A stretch of DNA of 64,000 nucleotides from HLUCCA09 sp039822045 (lineage in GTDB: Bacteria; Pseudomonadota; Alphaproteobacteria; Rhodobacterales; Rhodobacteraceae), in NCBI GenBank assembly GCA_039822045.1, contig JBCBMY010000002.1:62001-126000 (forward strand). Direction: 5' to 3'. The notes beneath the pieces are model-generated. The model saw nothing but the letters and a program-made list of their open reading frames with translations. It did not search any database and was not told the origin of the DNA. The number at the start of each line of letters is the position of its first letter. The stretch's first letter is position 1. This document shows positions 43,626 through 53,086 of the stretch, in pieces. Position numbers and translations under genes: made by a program.

Positions 43626-43687
43626 CGGGGGCTCCGGTCGCTCACCCCAGCATCCTATGCGCCGCAGCGCGGCAGGGAAAGGGTGGC

Positions 43688-43912
43688 TCAGCCGCCGAAA
43701 TGCCGCTCATAGGCGGCCCGGATTGCCGCATCGCGGCTCGTGCCCTGCTCGGCGAGCGCAGCGTCGGACATGGCGCTCAGCCGCTCCATCTCGCGCGAGG
43801 CAGACATGGCAGCGACGAGAAGGTCGGTGGCACGGAAAATGGACGCGAACGCCGAATAGAGCGGGCCCGCAAGACCGAGTGTCGCAGCGGGCTTCTCAGA
43901 CAGAACGGACAT
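43688..43912 (-). CDS. 74-residue DUF1127-like small protein between ureC and ureE
   Basis: A small frame starting at ATG 43912, preceded by AAAAAGGAG at good spacing. The C-terminal part REMERLSAMSDAALAEQGTS is reminiscent of the DUF1127 pattern (basic residues, LSDxxLxxIGxSR). It lies between ureC and ureE in the same direction. A 208-base gap to ureC contains no further gene that I can support. Function unknown. Confidence 0.6.
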   Translation of the reverse strand: MSVLSEKPAATLGLAGPLYSAFASIFRATDLLVAAMSASREMERLSAMSDAALAEQGTSRDAAIRAAYERHFGG

Positions 43913-44120
43913 CTGCCTACTCCTTTTTTGTCTCTTGATGACAGTAACATAGGCCCTCACGGAGCACGGCACCACCGCCAGAGCGGAAGGCCCGCAATGC
44001 ACCTCACGCATGGCTCCCTGCGCATGCCAATCGTGGCGGCCATGACGGCGCCAACCGGCTCGCGTCGGCCCCCGCCTGCCCCGAAAGGATCAACCGGGTC
44101 GGCTGTCGCAATCGCCGTGG

Positions 44121-45830
44121 TTAGAACAGAAAATAGCGCTGCGCCATCGGCAGTTCCGCTGCGGGCTCGCAGGTCAGAAGCTCTCCGTCGGCGCGCACCT
44201 CATAGGTCTCGGGATGCACGTCGATCTCGGGCGTGGCATCGTTCATCACCATGTCGGCCTTGGAGACGCCCCGAATGCCTGACACGGCCACGGTGTCGCG
44301 CGCCAGTCCGAGCGCTTCTCCGATGCCCTGTTGATGCGCCGCCTGGCTCACGAAGGTCACGGCCGCACGTTCTACCGCCCGCCCCATCGCTCCGAACATC
44401 GGCCGGGAGTACACCGGCTGCGGCGTTGGGATCGAGGCATTGGGATCGCCCATCTGCGCACACGCAATGGACCCGCCGATCAACACCATCTCAGGCTTCA
44501 CGCCGAACATCGCGGGGCTCCACAGGCACAGGTCGGCGCGCTTGCCCTCTTCGACCGACCCAATCTCCGCAGCCATGCCATGGGCGATCGCCGGGTTAAT
44601 CGTGTACTTAGCGACGTAGCGCTTCACGCGGACATTGTCGTTGTCGCCTGTCTCGTCCGGCAAGCGCCCGCGCTGCACCTTCATCTTGTGCGCCGTCTGC
44701 CAAGTGCGGATGATCACCTCACCGACGCGACCCATCGCCTGGCTGTCGGACGCGATGATCGAGAACGCACCCATATCGTGCAGAATGTCTTCGGCGGCGA
44801 TTGTTTCTTTCCGGATCCGGCTCTCGGCAAAGGCCACATCCTCGGGGATCGACTTGTCGAGGTGGTGGCAGACCATGAGCATATCGAGATGCTCTTCCAA
44901 CGTGTTCACCGTGTAGGGCCGGGTCGGATTGGTCGACGACGGGATGACATTCGCCAAGCCGCAGACCTTGATAATATCAGGCGCGTGCCCGCCCCCGGCG
45001 CCTTCGGTGTGGAACGCATGGATAGTGCGGCCGCCGATGGCCTTGATCGTGTTCTCGACAAAGCCCGCCTCGTTCAGCGTGTCCGTGTGGATCATCACCT
45101 GCACGTCCATGTCGTCGGCCACGCCAAGGCAGCAGTCGATGGCGGCCGGCGTCGTTCCCCAATCCTCGTGCAGCTTCAGCGCCGAGGCGCCCGCATTCAC
45201 CATCTCGACCAGCGCATCGGGGCGCGAGGCATTGCCCTTGGCGGCCAGCGCCACGTTCATCGGCACGCCATCCATCGCCTGCAGCATCCGCCCGATGTGC
45301 CACGGGCCCGGGGTACATGTGGTGGCAAGGGTGCCATGGGCGGGCCCGGTGCCGCCCCCAAGCATCGTCGTCAGCCCGGAATGGAGTGCGTCCTCTATCT
45401 GTTGGGGGCAGATCCAGTGAATGTGCGCGTCGAACCCGCCGGCCGTCAGGATCTTGCCCTCTCCGGCAATTGCTTCCGTGCCCGGCCCGATCACAATGTC
45501 GACGCCAGGCTGCGTGTCGGGATTGCCGGCCTTGCCAATCTTGTGGATCCGCCCGTCGCGCAGCCCGATATCGGCCTTATAGATCCCGCTGGCATCCAGG
45601 ATCAGCGCGTTGGTGATCACGGTGTCGACCGACCCCTCGGCCCGCGTCGCCTGGCTCTGGCCCATCCCGTCACGGATCACCTTACCGCCACCGAATTTCA
45701 CCTCTTCCCCGTAGGTTGTGAGGTCTTTCTCAACCTCCACAATAAGATCGGTATCGGCGAGGCGAACGCGATCGCCCGTGGTCGGGCCGAACATCGCGGC
45801 ATAGGTGTCGCGGGAAATCGAGGCAGGCAT
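44121..45830 (-). CDS. ureC: Urease alpha (catalytic) subunit
   Basis: A 569-residue metalloenzyme subunit hydrolysing urea. The carbamylated lysine is Lys219 in ALKLHEDWG. Nickel histidines include His136/His138 (GGFDAHIHWICPQQ) and those in VMIHTDTLNEAGFVE and RTIHAFHTEGAGGGHAPD. The mobile-flap cysteine is in MVCHHLDKSIPEDVAFAESR. All expected ligands are present, so the enzyme looks functional. UreB lies upstream but is separated from ureC by three non-urease genes. Confidence 0.97.
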   Translation of the reverse strand: MPASISRDTYAAMFGPTTGDRVRLADTDLIVEVEKDLTTYGEEVKFGGGKVIRDGMGQSQATRAEGSVDTVITNALILDASGIYKADIGLRDGRIHKIGKAGNPDTQPGVDIVIGPGTEAIAGEGKILTAGGFDAHIHWICPQQIEDALHSGLTTMLGGGTGPAHGTLATTCTPGPWHIGRMLQAMDGVPMNVALAAKGNASRPDALVEMVNAGASALKLHEDWGTTPAAIDCCLGVADDMDVQVMIHTDTLNEAGFVENTIKAIGGRTIHAFHTEGAGGGHAPDIIKVCGLANVIPSSTNPTRPYTVNTLEEHLDMLMVCHHLDKSIPEDVAFAESRIRKETIAAEDILHDMGAFSIIASDSQAMGRVGEVIIRTWQTAHKMKVQRGRLPDETGDNDNVRVKRYVAKYTINPAIAHGMAAEIGSVEEGKRADLCLWSPAMFGVKPEMVLIGGSIACAQMGDPNASIPTPQPVYSRPMFGAMGRAVERAAVTFVSQAAHQQGIGEALGLARDTVAVSGIRGVSKADMVMNDATPEIDVHPETYEVRADGELLTCEPAAELPMAQRYFLF

Positions 45831-45854
45831 TAAGGGCTCCTTCGTCCGGACGGA

Positions 45855-46343
45855 TCAGGCGGGATCTGACGACAGGCGGGGCACTGCGAGAGCGGAGCCA
45901 GGAGGATCGTCGGAGGTGGACGCAACGTCACCTTCCGTTTCCGACAGCCGGCGCACATTTGCCCCCGTTTTATCCCTCAGCGACCGAATCGCTGCCGCAA
46001 CGGCATGGTCTGCGCGGCCCGCCTGCGCTGCCGCCTGCCACGCCGCGCCCCCGGCCTCGACAAAGGCAGCAGGCTTCTCGACGACCATCCGCAGCGCCTC
46101 ATCAGGCTCGGACGGACGCGCTCCGACAAAGCCCAAAAGGCGCATAATGATAACGGACTGCGCCTCGACCAAGAGGCAACACGCCTCCATCCCTGCGGTC
46201 CAGGCGTCAAAACGGTCGACCGGCGCCGAGGTGAAGACCTCGCCGCACTCTTCTGAAAACCAAAGAGAACTTCTAGCGTCGGCAAACGTCATCACTTGGG
46301 ATGACGTCTCCGTCTCGCTGTTCGGCTGTCTGGAGCCGGCCAT
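45855..46343 (-). CDS. Phasin-like small helical protein in the urease cluster
   Basis: A 162-residue protein, probably starting at ATG 46343 after GGGAG. The core DRFDAWTAGMEACCLLVEAQ followed by SVIIMRLLGF forms an amphipathic helix, then EALRMVVEKPAAFVEAGGAA and a C-terminal AAIRSLRDKTGANVRRLS. This layout (EAQ...MR, MVVEK..AF, TGANVRRLS) resembles phasin-like proteins of Rhodobacterales that databases sometimes call antifreeze protein; that recollection is not verified. It lies directly before ureC. Confidence 0.6.
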   Translation of the reverse strand: MAGSRQPNSETETSSQVMTFADARSSLWFSEECGEVFTSAPVDRFDAWTAGMEACCLLVEAQSVIIMRLLGFVGARPSEPDEALRMVVEKPAAFVEAGGAAWQAAAQAGRADHAVAAAIRSLRDKTGANVRRLSETEGDVASTSDDPPGSALAVPRLSSDPA

Positions 46344-46365
46344 CACGCCCGGCTCCCTGCCGCAA

Positions 46366-46470
46366 CTAGCGGCGGTGTTTTGGATCCACACGCACCGGGA
46401 TCGGGCGCGGCTCCGGCCTGGGGAGCAGGGCGTCCAGCACCCGATCGATCAGTTGGCCTATGGCCTTCAT
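46366..46470 (-). CDS. Possible 34-residue protein in the urease cluster
   Basis: A 34-codon frame starts at ATG 46470 with GGAG upstream (MKAIGQLIDRVLDALLPRPE) and ends in a Pro/Arg-rich tail. A GGGAG site for the next gene follows its stop. It fits between the phasin-like genes without overlap and keeps G/C-rich third positions. An upstream TTGCGA...TACGTT pair could be its promoter. Too short for certainty. Confidence 0.45.
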   Translation of the reverse strand: MKAIGQLIDRVLDALLPRPEPRPIPVRVDPKHRR

Positions 46471-46572
46471 TCTTGGTCTCCAAGTGATCCCGCTCGAGGA
46501 TCTGTAACGTAACCCCTACGCGGTAAATCGCAAGTGTGCGTCTGCGCGCAGGGTTATTCGGCCGAACCGCGC

Positions 46573-47508
46573 TCACTCCGCAGCCTTGGACCCTGTGGGC
46601 GTCGGCGCGGCTGGTGCAGCGGGCGCGGCTGCCGTGTCGTCGGCCCTTGGCTTGGCTTCGGGCATCGGCTTTGGCGCCGAGGGCGCGCGACGTGCCCGCT
46701 TCGACGCGGTCTTGGCCGCCGCGGTACCTGCAGCCGGCTTCGCCGCACTGGCCTCTGCATCCCCGACGGGCTTGCTGGTGCCGGTTGTCTTGGGCGCTGC
46801 CGCCTTGGAGGTCGCGCGCGTCGTGCGCGGTGCGTTTGACACGGCCGTTGCGGCCTTGGGCTCGGGCTTTGGTGCAGGCGCAGCTTTGGCCGCAGTCTTG
46901 GCAGTCGCCTTTGGCGCCGTCTTCGGCGCAGCCTTTGGGGCCGCGGAAGACGGGGCCTTCGCGGCGGGCTTCGTCGCGGGCTTGGCGGCCTTCGCGGGCG
47001 CGGGCTTCGGCTCCGCCGTCTTTGCGGGAGCCGTCTTGGTCGTCTCCGTCTTTGCGACCGTCTTGGCTGTCGTAGCTGTCGCCGTCTTCGCGGCCGCTTT
47101 GGGAGCCGCTGGTGTCTTGGCGCGCGCGGGCGTGCTCCCTGTGGCCTTGCGCGTCGTCGCGCGCTTCGGCGCCGGCGTCTTCGGCTTGGCCGCTGGCGCA
47201 GGCGCCGCTGCGGGCGCCGCCGCCGTAGCGGCCGGTGCAGCGGGTTTCGCCGTGGGCGCCGGGGTCAGCGTCGTCACCGTTGCCGTCGCGCGGGGTTTGG
47301 TGGCGACGCGCCGGGCAACCGGGCGGCCGATCGCCCCGCTGGGATAGATCATTTGCGTCGCCGCGAGCGCCGGCGTCGCCATGGCCTGGGTCATCCCCTG
47401 GGCAACGCCCATGCCGATCCGCATCATCTCAACCTGCATCACGGCCTGACGGCTCCACAGGGTCAGACCGGCGCTGAACATCTCGATCGGGGTGGTGAAT
47501 GGTGTCAT
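46573..47508 (-). CDS. PhaF-like phasin with histone-H1-like Lys/Ala/Pro tail
   Basis: A 311-residue basic protein. The first ~45 residues (TPIEMFSAGLTLWSRQAVMQ, VEMMRIGMGVAQGM) form an amphipathic, phasin-like helix. From about residue 65 to the end the sequence is almost only Ala, Lys, Pro and Thr (PAAKPKTPAPKRATTRKATG and similar), like the DNA-binding tails of PhaF and AlgP. Such tails link storage granules to the nucleoid in pseudomonads (established for PhaF). AGGAGC precedes ATG 47508. It lies between ureB and the smaller phasin-like gene. Confidence 0.65.
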   Translation of the reverse strand: MTPFTTPIEMFSAGLTLWSRQAVMQVEMMRIGMGVAQGMTQAMATPALAATQMIYPSGAIGRPVARRVATKPRATATVTTLTPAPTAKPAAPAATAAAPAAAPAPAAKPKTPAPKRATTRKATGSTPARAKTPAAPKAAAKTATATTAKTVAKTETTKTAPAKTAEPKPAPAKAAKPATKPAAKAPSSAAPKAAPKTAPKATAKTAAKAAPAPKPEPKAATAVSNAPRTTRATSKAAAPKTTGTSKPVGDAEASAAKPAAGTAAAKTASKRARRAPSAPKPMPEAKPRADDTAAAPAAPAAPTPTGSKAAE

Positions 47509-47580
47509 GTTCGTCTTTTGCTCCTTGTGAAGCGTTCGCGGTTGGGTGGCTGCTCTCCCCTCTGCGCTGGCATCGCCAGT

Positions 47581-47886
47581 CTACAGATCTCCCATGACAG
47601 CCGCATTGAAACCGAAGACCCGGCGCGCGCCTGCGTAGGGCACCAGAGTGACCTCTCGCGTCTGGCCGGGTTCGAACCGCACGGCGGTGCCGGCGGCGAT
47701 GTCGAGCCGCATCCCGCGCGCGACAGCCCGGTCGAACCGGAGCGCGGGATTGGTCTCGGCGAAATGATAGTGGCTGCCCACCTGCACCGGCCGATCGCCG
47801 GTATTCTCGACGGTCAGCGTCTGGGTCTCGCACCCCGCATTCAGCGTGATCTCACCCTTTGCTGGCATCACTTCTCCGGGGATCAT
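47581..47886 (-). CDS. ureB: Urease beta subunit
   Basis: A 101-residue UreB starting MIPGEVMPAKGEITLN, with the hallmark GDRPVQVGSHYHFAETNPAL and AVRFEPGQTREVTLV. AGGAGAG precedes ATG 47886; the longer upstream frame is not conserved. It is separate from ureA, not fused. Confidence 0.96.
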   Translation of the reverse strand: MIPGEVMPAKGEITLNAGCETQTLTVENTGDRPVQVGSHYHFAETNPALRFDRAVARGMRLDIAAGTAVRFEPGQTREVTLVPYAGARRVFGFNAAVMGDL

Positions 47887-47914
47887 CGGGCGCTCTCCTT
47901 GCTCACATCGCGGG

Positions 47915-48217
47915 TCATCGGATCGGGTGGTGCACGGTGACAAGCTTGGTGCCATCGGGGAACGTCGCCTCGACCTGCACCTCGTGGATCATGTCCGCCA
48001 CCCCGTCCATACATTGCTCGGCGCGCACCACGAGCGCCCCGGCCGTCATCAGGTCCGACACGGCACGCCCGTCGCGTGCCCCTTCCACGACAAAGTCGGT
48101 GATCAGCGCGATCGCCTCAGGGTGGTTCAGCTTGACGCCACGCCCGAGCCGCTTGCGGGCAACTTCGGCCGCCATGGCGATCAGAAGCTTGTCCTTTTCT
48201 CGGGGCGTCAAGTTCAT
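47915..48217 (-). CDS. ureA: Urease gamma subunit
   Basis: A 100-residue UreA with MNLTPREKDKLLIAMAAEVA, KLNHPEAIALITDFVVEGAR and EATFPDGTKLVTVHHPI. All conserved. It lies just after ureD and before ureB. Confidence 0.97.
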   Translation of the reverse strand: MNLTPREKDKLLIAMAAEVARKRLGRGVKLNHPEAIALITDFVVEGARDGRAVSDLMTAGALVVRAEQCMDGVADMIHEVQVEATFPDGTKLVTVHHPIR

Positions 48218-48227
48218 CGCGTGCCTC

Positions 48228-49061
48228 TCAGATCTGCCAAACGCGGGGAACCGCGCCGTCCGGGCGAAGATGCCGGATCAGACGGGCAAGGGCTACCCTC
48301 AACGGCCAGCCGTCGTCCGCCAGCAGCCGAACGATCGTGCGGCCATCCCAGCCGCTCACCTCAGCACGCACGCCAGGCTGCGGCATCAGGCCACGTAATC
48401 CGTCAGTCGCATCCTCCGCGCCCCGGGAAAAGAAGGCCAAAAGGCCGAACGCCCGTGCGCCGGCCAAGCCCGCAACGGCGTCGCGCCGGCGCAAGACCTC
48501 GCCGTCCACCTGCACCGCGTCGATCAGCACGGGGCGTCCGTCGCGGCGCACAACGCGCCGGTCTTCGAAGTCGAGGCTGTCGAGCGTTTCGCCCATGGCC
48601 GCGCGACCAAGGACAACAGCCTCGCACATCAGGAATTCGGCATCGCCTGCCAACGTTGCCTCCGTTTCCCGGGCCAGCGACGCGCCATCATAGAGGATCG
48701 TCTCCTGCGGCAACCAGTCGAGACGTGCGCCGGCCCCGGCCGACAAGCGAACCGACATAGCGGCCGGCGCCGCGCCTGCCGACGCCCGGTAAGCACGCTC
48801 GGCCGTCTGCGTCGTTGCAAGAGCCTCAGCACCCGGCCCCAGGGTCACCTCGAACCGCATCGCGTCACCGCCGGTTAGCCCGCCCGCCGTGTTCAGGAAC
48901 ACCACCTCCGGTGCGCCCGGGGTGCGGGGCAGAAACACTTTCGCCGAGCCCGACTGCGCTAGATGGTCGAGCCGCGTTCGCCCCGACCGTGCCGACAACC
49001 CCGCCTCCGCGCGGCCTTTGGCGCGCTGCAGGTGCGTGGGCATAGAGGGATCATCGAACAT
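48228..49061 (-). CDS. ureD: Urease accessory protein UreD (UreH)
   Basis: A 277-residue UreD. Family motifs include VFLPRTPGAPEVVFLNTAGG, LTGGDAMRFEV, TTQTAERAYRA, LDWLPQETILYDGASL and MGETLDSLDFEDRR. ATG 49061 is favoured by length; an in-frame ATG six codons later is possible. It heads the leftward urease cluster. The 217 bases upstream hold no gene and must carry the promoter; no clear sigma-70 elements stand out. Confidence 0.93.
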   Translation of the reverse strand: MFDDPSMPTHLQRAKGRAEAGLSARSGRTRLDHLAQSGSAKVFLPRTPGAPEVVFLNTAGGLTGGDAMRFEVTLGPGAEALATTQTAERAYRASAGAAPAAMSVRLSAGAGARLDWLPQETILYDGASLARETEATLAGDAEFLMCEAVVLGRAAMGETLDSLDFEDRRVVRRDGRPVLIDAVQVDGEVLRRRDAVAGLAGARAFGLLAFFSRGAEDATDGLRGLMPQPGVRAEVSGWDGRTIVRLLADDGWPLRVALARLIRHLRPDGAVPRVWQI

Positions 49062-49278
49062 AGGACGCCTGTTTTGTGCCTCATCGCAGAAAACGCGGCT
49101 CGCTGCAATGCAGCATGAACTATTCTGAGGCATGTGACCGTGTCCGGGCAACGCCCTGCCGGAATTGCGGGCAACACGGGCAAGCATCGCCTCTCTCTGG
49201 TCCGAGCCTAAGCCCGGCCCCCTGCCCGCCGCTGCCCTCTGGCCAAGCCCGCCCGGCTCGGCTAAGGCCCGCCCTGCA

Positions 49279-49356
49279 ATGACCGACACGCTCACCTTGC
49301 GCCGCCCGGACGACTGGCACCTGCACTCGCGCGACGGCGGTCTGGTCATTCTAACC
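49279..49356 (+). pseudogene. pyrC: Remnant of dihydroorotase gene pyrC (first ~20 codons)
   Basis: The frame opens with MTDTLTLRRPDDWHLHSRDG, the start of PyrC-type dihydroorotase including the metal-binding HLH (usually DDWHLHLRDG). After residue ~21 similarity ends. About 80 bases later pyrE begins. The other ~320 residues of PyrC are missing, so this looks like an internal deletion. In the next frame the codons run to a TAA at 49352-49354, which could be the old 3' end, but this is only suggestive. Confidence 0.7.
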
Positions 49357-49420
49357 TCCGACTTCACCGCCCCCTTCGCCCCACCGCTTGGCTGCGGCCC
49401 GCCCAACGACAGGAGCGCCC

Positions 49421-50095
49421 ATGATCCCCACCGGCCAACCCGACGACGCAACAATGGCGCGCCTGACCGCGGCGATGCTTCTCGAGGTCAAGGCGGTGCA
49501 CTTCAACGCGGCCGAGCCCTTCACGCTGGCCTCGGGGCTGCCCTCGCCCACCTACATCGATTGCCGTCGCCTGATTTCGTTTCCGCGCGTCCGCGCCACG
49601 CTGATGGACTTCCTCGCCGCCAAAGTGATGCGCGACGCGGGCTTCGAGGCCTTCACCAACATCGCCGGCGGCGAGACGGCAGGCATTCCGTTTGCCGCCC
49701 TCATCGCCGAGCGGCTCGCCCTTCCGATGAGCTACGTCCGCAAGAAGCCAAAGGGCTATGGCCGCAATGCGCGGATCGAGGGGGCAATGAGTGAGGGCGA
49801 CCGCGTTCTCCTCGTCGAGGATCTCACCACCGACGGCGGCTCCAAGCTGTCGTTCGTCGATGCGATCCGCGAAACCGGGGCCACGTGCGGCCACACCGCC
49901 GTGATCTTTTCCTACGGGATCTTCCCCGAGACGACGCGCATCCTCGGCGATCACGGCGTGCGCCTGCACAACCTTTGCACGTGGGCCGATGTGATCGCCG
50001 AGGCGCGCGCGCGCCAGAGTTTCGACGCCGCCACGTTGGGCGAGGTCGAGAGCTTCCTCGACAACCCCCGCGCCTGGCAGGACGCCCGGGCCTGA
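49421..50095 (+). CDS. pyrE: Orotate phosphoribosyltransferase
   Basis: A 224-residue enzyme of pyrimidine synthesis. The PRPP-binding loop is RVLLVEDLTTDGGSKL; AEPFTLASGLPSPTYIDCRR and IAGGETAGIPFAALIAERL are typical. AGGAG precedes ATG 49421. A decayed pyrC start lies directly upstream, so a functional dihydroorotase must be encoded elsewhere. Confidence 0.95.
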   Translation: MIPTGQPDDATMARLTAAMLLEVKAVHFNAAEPFTLASGLPSPTYIDCRRLISFPRVRATLMDFLAAKVMRDAGFEAFTNIAGGETAGIPFAALIAERLALPMSYVRKKPKGYGRNARIEGAMSEGDRVLLVEDLTTDGGSKLSFVDAIRETGATCGHTAVIFSYGIFPETTRILGDHGVRLHNLCTWADVIAEARARQSFDAATLGEVESFLDNPRAWQDARA

Positions 50096-50401
50096 TGGCC
50101 ACCGCGATTCGCGCCTCCGCCTGGGGATAAACCCGCCCCGGCCTGCCCAACGCGGGCCGCCATCGCCGTGCCGCCGATGTTTTTGTGCGCGTTCCGGCGG
50201 CAGACTGCCCAACATGAAGCGGTTTCGACCGTGGTGGAGGCTATATCTTGGTGCCTTGGGGCATTCACAGCCTGTCCACAGGGATATCCTTGTGGCGGCG
50301 GCGCGCCCGACCGCGTATCACATCCGAACCACAAGCAGCCTCCGCCACGAACGCCGCCTCACGCGTTCGTAACGAGCACAGGGGCGCGGCGAGAGACAGG
50401 C
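50096..50401. other. Intergenic region upstream of dnaB with a 20-bp near-palindrome
   Basis: No gene is supported in these 306 bases. A near-perfect palindrome CCACAGGGATATCCTTGTGG (9 of 10 pairs) lies at 50276-50295, about 105 bases before the dnaB start. GAGAGACAGG acts as the likely dnaB ribosome site. Open frames here have no conserved sequence. Confidence 0.5.
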
Positions 50402-51958
<1,557 letters not shown>

Positions 51959-52117
51959 GGTGAGCGGTGTCAGAAGATTCGCAGGGCTCACCAGCGATCA
52001 ACAAAGTGCTAAGCGTATAATCCACTGTTCATCTGAAGTGATAAAATTGACCGCCGCGTACAAAAGTAACAGTTGGATGACTAGACATTTGTAACGATTT
52101 TGCGTCAGCATCCTTGC

Positions 52118-52945
52118 ATGCTGCATTGTTTTGCCAAAGCCCCGCTTCTCGCCCTGGCTTTCGTCGTGGGCACATCCGCAACAGCCCCTGCATGGGAGAT
52201 GGATGGGCAAGAGGTTGATGTTGAGCTTGTTCTCGCCGTCGATGTCTCGCTGTCGGTCACCCCGCGCGAGATGGAGGTGCAGCGCCGAGGCTATGCCGAA
52301 GCCATCACCTCCAACGAGGTGATGACGGCCGTCAGGGCGGGCCTCTTGGGATCGATTGCCGTAACCTATGTCGAATGGGCCGGCGGCGCGAGCCAGCGCA
52401 CGGTGATCGACTGGACGCTGATCGAAACACCTGACGATGCCCAAGCCTTTGCCGACGTCCTGCTGAATTCGCCCCCGTCGTCGCTCCGGCGCACGTCGAT
52501 TTCCAACGCGCTGATCTATGCCGCCGACACGTTTGACGGAAACGGCTTCGAGGGACTGCGCAAGGTGATCGACATCTCGGGCGACGGGCCGAACAATTCC
52601 GGCGGCCCGGTGGTGCAGGCCCGGAACGAGGTCACGTCACGCGGCATCGTCATCAACGGCCTGCCGCTGATGACGCGCGAGGGCTATGGTGGCCGGTGGG
52701 ACCTTGAAGATCTCGATGTCTACTACGAGGATTGTGTGATCGGCGGCCCCGGTGCCTTCGTGATCCCTGTCACCGAGTGGAGCGAGTTTGCCACGGCGGT
52801 CCGCCGCAAGCTGGTGATGGAGATTGCCGGCCTCGTGCCGCGGGCCGAGGCGCGCATCATCCTGGCGTCGGAGCCTGCCCCCTACGACTGTCTGATTGGC
52901 GAGCGCATCTGGGACACTACGCGCCCGATTTCCGGCACGCCCTGA
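52118..52945 (+). CDS. DUF1194 exported vWA-like protein
   Basis: A 275-residue protein with a signal peptide (LLALAFVVGTSATAPAWE) and the DUF1194 core: VDVELVLAVDVSLSVTPREM (an MIDAS-like DxSxS), GLLGSIAVTYVEWAGG, VIDISGDGPNNSGG and a C-terminal Cys pair. It is expected in the periplasm. Start ATG 52118 lacks a strong ribosome site. Function of the family is unknown. Confidence 0.85.
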   Translation: MLHCFAKAPLLALAFVVGTSATAPAWEMDGQEVDVELVLAVDVSLSVTPREMEVQRRGYAEAITSNEVMTAVRAGLLGSIAVTYVEWAGGASQRTVIDWTLIETPDDAQAFADVLLNSPPSSLRRTSISNALIYAADTFDGNGFEGLRKVIDISGDGPNNSGGPVVQARNEVTSRGIVINGLPLMTREGYGGRWDLEDLDVYYEDCVIGGPGAFVIPVTEWSEFATAVRRKLVMEIAGLVPRAEARIILASEPAPYDCLIGERIWDTTRPISGTP

Positions 52946-53086
52946 TCCATCGCACCGGCCGCCCGGGCATCTGATTGATCGACACCTATTGGGGCGTTGG
53001 GGCGGATCTCACGGCGCCCCAAATAACGCGCGCGGCAGAGCCGATATCCGCTTGACGTCGCCGGCCCGGATGGCAGAACGGCCGGC

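Noticed and set aside
44331..45833. A 500-codon open frame antisense to ureC
   Set aside because: It spans exactly the ureC complement, and ureC carries every catalytic residue. The antisense translation has no recognisable domain.
46586..47347. A Gly/Ala/Val-rich 253-codon frame opposite the PhaF-like gene
   Set aside because: It is the reverse complement of Lys/Ala/Pro codons. It lacks a ribosome site, while the leftward gene has a good one and a phasin-like N-terminus.
49061..49085. A GG-N10-GC pair upstream of ureD resembling a sigma-54 promoter
   Set aside because: The -12 half is poor and the implied start would fall inside ureD, so it was not annotated.
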